Positions 5,043-8,354 of a stretch of DNA of 8,354 bases are shown here, in pieces. Both the position numbers and the translations under genes were made by a program. The notes under the pieces are model-generated. The model saw only the letters and a program-made list of their open reading frames with translations, had not been told where the DNA came from and did not search any database. Origin of the DNA: Bryobacterales bacterium (GTDB lineage: Bacteria; Acidobacteriota; Terriglobia; Bryobacterales; Bryobacteraceae); assembly GCA_003132865.1 (NCBI GenBank), contig PKYZ01000004.1, forward strand, positions 14,955 through 23,308, written 5' to 3'. Position 1 is the first letter of the stretch. Each line of letters begins with the position of its first letter.

Positions 5043-6791
5043 ATGAATGCAGCGGCCCGCCGCCTCTCCTCCCTCCTCCTCGCGTTCATCTTCAGCACTT
5101 CCCTTTTTGCTCAGAGCGCAACCTCCCCCCGGGAAAATCCAGACTGGTGGAAGAACGCGGTCATCTACGAAATTTATCCACGCAGTTTTCAGGACTCCAA
5201 CGGCGACGGCATCGGCGACCTCAACGGCATCACCTCGCGCCTCGACTATCTGCAGGCGCTCGGCATCGACGCCATCTGGCTCACGCCCATCTATCCCTCG
5301 CCTCAGGTCGATTTCGGCTACGACATTTCCGACTACACCGCCATCGATCCGCAGTACGGAACCATGGCCGACTTCGATCGCCTCGTCACCGAAGCGCGCA
5401 AGCGCAACATCGGCATCATCATGGATCTCGTCCTGAACCACACCTCCGACCAGCACCCGTGGTTCCTCGAGTCACACAGCTCCCGCAACAATCCCAAGCG
5501 CGACTGGTATATGTGGCACGACCCGAAGATGGTCGACGGCAAGCCGGAGCCGCCGAACAACTGGCTCTCCGTCTTCGGCCACTCCGCCTGGCAGTGGGAC
5601 GCGAAGACCGGCCAGTACTACTACCACCGCTTCTACATCCAGCAGCCCGACCTCAACTGGAGCAACCCTGCAGTTCGCAAAGCGATGTACGACGTCGAGC
5701 GCTTCTGGATCCAGCATGGCGTCGCCGGCTTCCGCCTCGATGCCATCACTTCACTCTTTGAGGACCCGACCTTTACCGACGAGAACTACGTTCTCGGCCC
5801 CGATGGCAAGCCGCTCATCAACGTCTATGGCGATAAGCAGGTGGACACACTCAAGACCGACAATCTGCCGGAGGTTCACGATGTTTTGCGCGAACTCCGC
5901 CAGGTCGCCGATCAGACCCATGGCCGCAAAGTCATCCTCATCGGCGAAACGTATCTTCGGTCTATCGACGACCTGCGCAAAATGTACGGCCCCCACAACG
6001 ACGAACTCGACTTACCCATGGACATGCAAGTCGGCTTCATCAATCGCTTCGACGTAAATACGTTTCGCGAACGTATCAACCAGGCTGAGACGGAAATCAA
6101 TGGCGATGAGCCGCTGTTCGTTTTCGATAACCACGACAACTTCCGCTGGGATCGCTACGACCACGATGCGCACCACGAGGATGCAGGCCGCGTCATCGCT
6201 GCGGTACTGTCCGCCTCGCGCGACACCGCGATGATGTACTACGGCGACGAAATTGGCATGGTCACCACGCCGCCGACGCGCAAAGACGACGTGAAGGATC
6301 CCATCGGCATCACCGGCTGGCCGAAGGAGAAGGGCCGCGACGGCGAGCGCACACCCATGCAGTGGAGCGACGGCCCTGACGCGGGCTTCTCACCATCGGG
6401 CGTGAAGACCTGGCTGCCCATCCCGCCGAGTTACGAGCAGAACAACGTCGCCGCCGAAGAGCACGAGCCTGACTCGATGCTGCGCTGGTACGAGCAACTC
6501 ATCGCGCTCAGGAAGCAGGACCCCGCTCTGCACGCCGGAGCGGAGACGATGCTCAACACAATCGACGAGAATGTCCTCTCCTGGCTCCGCGAAGCGGACA
6601 ACGGAGAAGTTGTCGTCGTCGCCTGCAACTTTACCGATCAGCCGCAGACCGTCAGCTTCGACCTTTCCGCGCAGGGCGTTCGCGGCACCGGTGTGAAGAC
6701 GTTGCTGAAAACCCCCGGCGGCACTGACCCAGCATCTCTACGGTCAGTCCAGCTCGGGCCTTTCGGCGTCTACATCGGCCGGGTCGAATAA
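5043..6791 (+). CDS. Exported GH13 alpha-glucosidase (oligo-1,6-glucosidase/maltase-type alpha-amylase family)
   Basis: A 582-residue (beta/alpha)8 glycoside hydrolase that should release glucose from malto-oligosaccharides by a retaining mechanism. ATG 5043 is chosen because AGGAG (5028-5032) precedes it by ten bases and it opens a clear signal peptide (MNAAARRLSSLLLAFIFS, then SLFAQ|S); an upstream TTG at 4938 is in frame but unlikely. Motifs in order: metal loop DSNGDGIGD (51-59); region I DLVLNH (128-133); region V QPDLNW (201-206), the oligo-1,6-glucosidase-type signature; region II GFRLDAI with nucleophile D233; region III IGETY with acid/base E302; region IV FDNHD with D365. A C-terminal beta domain fills ~500-582. 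Alanine after the nucleophile (A234) fits alpha-1,4 rather than alpha-1,6 preference in this group. The VFGHSAWQWD/YYYHRF stretch before QPDLNW recalls the GH13_17 maltases. It lies 101 bases after the monooxygenase gene, on the same strand, with no obvious functional link. Confidence 0.93.
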   Translation: MNAAARRLSSLLLAFIFSTSLFAQSATSPRENPDWWKNAVIYEIYPRSFQDSNGDGIGDLNGITSRLDYLQALGIDAIWLTPIYPSPQVDFGYDISDYTAIDPQYGTMADFDRLVTEARKRNIGIIMDLVLNHTSDQHPWFLESHSSRNNPKRDWYMWHDPKMVDGKPEPPNNWLSVFGHSAWQWDAKTGQYYYHRFYIQQPDLNWSNPAVRKAMYDVERFWIQHGVAGFRLDAITSLFEDPTFTDENYVLGPDGKPLINVYGDKQVDTLKTDNLPEVHDVLRELRQVADQTHGRKVILIGETYLRSIDDLRKMYGPHNDELDLPMDMQVGFINRFDVNTFRERINQAETEINGDEPLFVFDNHDNFRWDRYDHDAHHEDAGRVIAAVLSASRDTAMMYYGDEIGMVTTPPTRKDDVKDPIGITGWPKEKGRDGERTPMQWSDGPDAGFSPSGVKTWLPIPPSYEQNNVAAEEHEPDSMLRWYEQLIALRKQDPALHAGAETMLNTIDENVLSWLREADNGEVVVVACNFTDQPQTVSFDLSAQGVRGTGVKTLLKTPGGTDPASLRSVQLGPFGVYIGRVE

Positions 6792-6919
6792 GCACCGCTT
6801 CTTTGCGAAAGTCACCAGCTCAAGGTCACGGTCCTTTCCGTGTAGCCTGGGCCATCGGGGAACTGAACCTGTTACAAAGCACTCCTCACAAGTCCTTTGT
6901 AGAGAATGACTTGGGTATC

Positions 6920-6958
6920 TCGATTTGCTGACCAGCTGACCTGCGGTCAGCATATCGA
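6920..6958. repeat. Long inverted repeat with duplicated left arm (two alternative hairpins)
   Basis: The arms 6920-6933 and 6945-6958 pair over 14 positions with a single T-T mismatch, around an 11-base loop. The arm core GCTGACC occurs twice (6927-6933 and 6935-6941), so GGTCAGC (6945-6951) can form either the long hairpin or a tight 7-bp hairpin with a 3-base loop. Read on the plus strand it is followed by a moderately U-rich stretch (ATATCTTGTTTATATT). It could serve as terminator for the glucosidase transcript, although it starts 129 bases after the stop codon. Confidence 0.55.
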
Positions 6959-6974
6959 ATATCTTGTTTATATT

Positions 6975-7032
6975 CAATCGCTTACGGAAAGACCCGCAAG
7001 ACTGGTCCAGAACGCCGGTCGCGAAGCGATTG
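6975..7032. repeat. 9-bp inverted repeat, arms 40 bases apart, beside tRNA-Gln
   Basis: CAATCGCTT (6975-6983) is exactly complementary to AAGCGATTG (7024-7032). On the minus strand it lies in the region transcribed just after tRNA-Gln, and could fold the 3' trailer. No T-run follows, so a standard terminator for the tRNA is not evident. Confidence 0.4.
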
Positions 7033-7053
7033 GGTAAGTCGAATGTTTTCAGT

Positions 7054-7127
7054 TGGCTGCCCCCCAGGGATTCGAACCCCGATATGCTGATCCAGAGTCA
7101 GCTGTCCTGCCGTTGAACGAGGGGGCA
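7054..7127 (-). tRNA. tRNA-Gln (anticodon CTG)
   Basis: A 74-base cloverleaf on the minus strand. The acceptor stem TGCCCCC pairs with GGGGGCA, followed by discriminator G and an encoded CCA (7056-7054). The anticodon stem GCTGA/TCAGC holds the loop CTCTGGA, placing CTG (7095-7093) at positions 34-36, which reads the glutamine codon CAG. The T arm is CGGGG-TTCGAAT-CCCTG. A first base U paired with A72 is usual for bacterial tRNA-Gln. It decodes CAG, a very common Gln codon in the neighbouring genes. Confidence 0.97.
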
Positions 7128-7164
7128 GTCTTGCAGCCAGGTCGCGGCGCAAAGCCGCCTTTTC

Positions 7165-7193
7165 ATACTATCGGCCCTGCGAAGACGGGTCAA
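7165..7193 (-). promoter_or_regulatory. Putative promoter of tRNA-Gln
   Basis: On the minus strand TTGACC (7193-7188) is followed after 17 bases by TAGTAT (7170-7165). Transcription would begin near 7158, about 30 bases before the mature tRNA 5' end. A small GCGGC/GCCGC hairpin (7144-7158) lies in the precursor. Strength and spacing are good for a tRNA promoter; the match is by eye. Confidence 0.55.
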
Positions 7194-7231
7194 TAACTGG
7201 TCCAGGTCAACGATCACGCTCTCCGGCCCCG

Positions 7232-7257
7232 GACCTCAGATGCGTGTGTCTCAGGTC
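7232..7257 (-). terminator. Weak hairpin after the permease gene (possible terminator)
   Basis: On the minus strand, 24 bases past the permease stop, GACCTGAG (7257-7250) and CTGAGGTC (7239-7232) can pair with one C/G-position mismatch around a 10-base loop. There is no T-run after it. It sits in a purine-rich, repetitive tract (minus strand, about 7295-7230, recurrent GGAGAC/GAGAC). Termination function is uncertain. Confidence 0.2.
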
Positions 7258-7281
7258 TCCTGCTCTCTGTCTCCGGTCTTC

Positions 7282-8354
7282 TCACTCTTCTCTTAGGATT
7301 TCCAGCGGCTTCTGTCCCAGGATGTGGAAGCTCGCGATCCATCCCGTCACCACCGCCAGCGCCGCCGTCCCCAACACCGCCGTCAGCGATCCGCGCACAT
7401 CGCGCTGGAACACCACATCCATGCGGTGCAGCAAAATCCTCGACAGCACATTCGCGAACAGCGTGCCCACCGCGCCCGCCAGCAGCCCCAACACTACAAA
7501 CTCCACGCTGAACACCGTCGCGATGCGGTTCCGCGTCGCGCCCAGCGTCTTCAGCACCACGACCTCGCGGATCCTGCGAAACCGCGTGCTCGCAATGCTC
7601 GACGCCAGGATGATCAGCCCCGACAGAATCGAAAACCCGGCGAGAAAACGGATCACAATCGTGATCTGATCCACCACGCCGGCGATCGTCTGCAAGATAT
7701 CCGCAATGTTGATCACCGTCACCGTCGGGTAGGTCGCAAACAGCGCCCGCTCGATCTCGGGAATCGCCGCCGGCCGCGCGTGAATGTCGCCGTACCAAAC
7801 CGTCGGCGCATCCGCGAGCAGCGCCTTCGGCAGGATGAACTCGCTCCGCGCAAACGCGTGTTCGCCCACGATCTTGTAGATCGCCGACACCTTCACCGGG
7901 ATCGGTGTGTCCCCCACGACAAATGTCACCTGCGACCCAATCTTCAGATTCAGCCGCTTCGCCACATGATCCACAACCGCGAATTCGCTGGTCCCGACCC
8001 CCGTCCACCATTTTCCTTCCGCGACCTTCGTCCCCTCCGGCGCCACATCTGCCCACGATAACGTCGCGTTTCGCAGCAGCCGATTCGGATAGTTCTTCAG
8101 TTTCAGCTGATCCACCGGCGTCCCGTCAATCGACTCCACCCGCGCCGAGATAATCGGAACCGCCTCCAGATCTCCAATCACCCCTGGCTGCTTCTTCAGC
8201 TCCGCGCGAATCCCCGGCAGTTCCTCGGTGCTCATGTCGATCAGAAACAGATTCGGCGTGTCCGTCTTCACGTCCTCATGTAATGCATTCACAATCGACC
8301 GCTGCATCAGGAATACGCTCAGGATCAGCATGACTCCGGTCCCCAGCGCTGCCA
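7282..8354 (-). CDS. FtsX-family ABC transporter permease, YbbP-like (partial, N-terminus beyond window)
   Basis: The C-terminal ~356 residues of an inner-membrane permease; the frame is open to the right edge, so the ATG at 8331 is internal. The first visible segment, AALGTGVMLILSVFL, is a membrane helix. It is followed by about 200 residues of extracytoplasmic domain (for example VVDHVAKRLNLKIGSQVTFV), then three membrane helices: ITIVIRFLAGFSILSGLIIL (about 7665-7590), EFVVLGLLAGAVGTLFANVL (about 7512-7432) and AVLGTAALAVVTGWIA (about 7390-7318). The cytoplasmic loop RFRRIREVVVLKTLGATRNR and the ending KPLEILREE are hallmarks of FtsX permeases. The arrangement of the extracytoplasmic region and the VINIADILQTIAGVVDQI stretch resemble the second half of E. 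coli YbbP, proposed to work with an ATPase (YbbA). Its ATPase partner would lie outside the window. Substrate unknown; YbbP-like is less certain than FtsX. Confidence 0.92.
   Translation of the reverse strand, partial: AALGTGVMLILSVFLMQRSIVNALHEDVKTDTPNLFLIDMSTEELPGIRAELKKQPGVIGDLEAVPIISARVESIDGTPVDQLKLKNYPNRLLRNATLSWADVAPEGTKVAEGKWWTGVGTSEFAVVDHVAKRLNLKIGSQVTFVVGDTPIPVKVSAIYKIVGEHAFARSEFILPKALLADAPTVWYGDIHARPAAIPEIERALFATYPTVTVINIADILQTIAGVVDQITIVIRFLAGFSILSGLIILASSIASTRFRRIREVVVLKTLGATRNRIATVFSVEFVVLGLLAGAVGTLFANVLSRILLHRMDVVFQRDVRGSLTAVLGTAALAVVTGWIASFHILGQKPLEILREE

Larger units (their letters stand above)
6792..7053. other. Non-coding interval between the glucosidase and tRNA-Gln
   Basis: No convincing gene is seen. 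Just after the glucosidase, CACGG/CCGTG (about 6826-6841) gives only a weak 5-bp hairpin. The part from 6911 to 6980 is more AT-rich than the surroundings and carries the notable inverted repeats listed separately. A minus-strand TTGAAT-N17-TATGCT (6977-6949) resembles a poor promoter pointing back at the glucosidase, but it overlaps the hairpins and is not called. Confidence 0.5.

Noticed and set aside
6826..6841. CACGG/CCGTG hairpin as the glucosidase terminator
   Set aside because: The stem is only five base pairs and is not followed by a T-run.
6744..6977. 77-residue minus-strand open frame beginning at TTG 6977
   Set aside because: It overlaps the glucosidase 3' end and the inverted repeats, has no ribosome binding site and no family resemblance I trust.
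7054..7127. tRNA-Gln as an integration site of a genomic island
   Set aside because: No integrase, no direct copy of the tRNA 3' end and no mobile-element genes are visible in the window.
7214..8056. 280-residue minus-strand open frame in another frame of the permease, and a 245-residue plus-strand frame (7324-8061)
   Set aside because: Both are low-complexity (Gly/Arg/Asp or Arg/His/Asn rich) shadows of the permease gene, which has membrane helices and family motifs.

Overview
The window looks like a chromosomal segment of an Acidobacteriota bacterium, probably Terriglobia-like. This rests on family content: a TonB-dependent receptor with an N-terminal carboxypeptidase-regulatory domain (a type strongly expanded in that phylum), a cytochrome c/copper-monooxygenase/TPR protein, an FtsX/YbbP-type permease, and GC-rich codon use. 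It is inferred from gene content, not from a marker gene.

Layout. (1) 1-1727, minus strand: the N-terminal ~575 residues of an outer-membrane TonB-dependent receptor, running off the left edge. (2) 1728-2158: a non-coding region with a good sigma70-type promoter for the receptor (TTGACA-N18-TAGAGT) and, between promoter and start codon, a ~265-base leader rich in perfect inverted repeats. (3) 2159-4941, plus strand: two genes overlapping by ATGA. The first is an exported redoxin-fold protein with a CPIS motif instead of CxxC. The second is a 736-residue exported protein made of a class-I-like cytochrome c domain, a PHM/DBM-like type II copper monooxygenase module and eight 34-residue TPR repeats. 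(4) 5043-6791, plus strand: an exported GH13 alpha-glucosidase with all catalytic motifs intact. (5) 6792-7053: a non-coding region with unusual inverted repeats, one with a duplicated arm that allows two alternative hairpins. (6) 7054-7127, minus strand: tRNA-Gln(CTG) with its own promoter. (7) 7282-8354, minus strand: the C-terminal ~356 residues of an FtsX-family ABC transporter permease, YbbP-like, running off the right edge.

The most interesting unit is the redoxin plus cytochrome c-copper monooxygenase-TPR pair. Both proteins carry export signals, so they should act outside the cytoplasm. All six copper ligands known from peptidylglycine alpha-hydroxylating monooxygenase (PHM) can be matched by eye, but the residues PHM uses to hold a peptide carboxylate are replaced and the module has no cysteines. 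A plausible model, which is inference only, is a periplasmic or membrane-anchored hydroxylase fed electrons by its own heme domain and assisted by the redoxin. The substrate is unknown.

No mobile element, CRISPR array, integrase or phage gene was seen.
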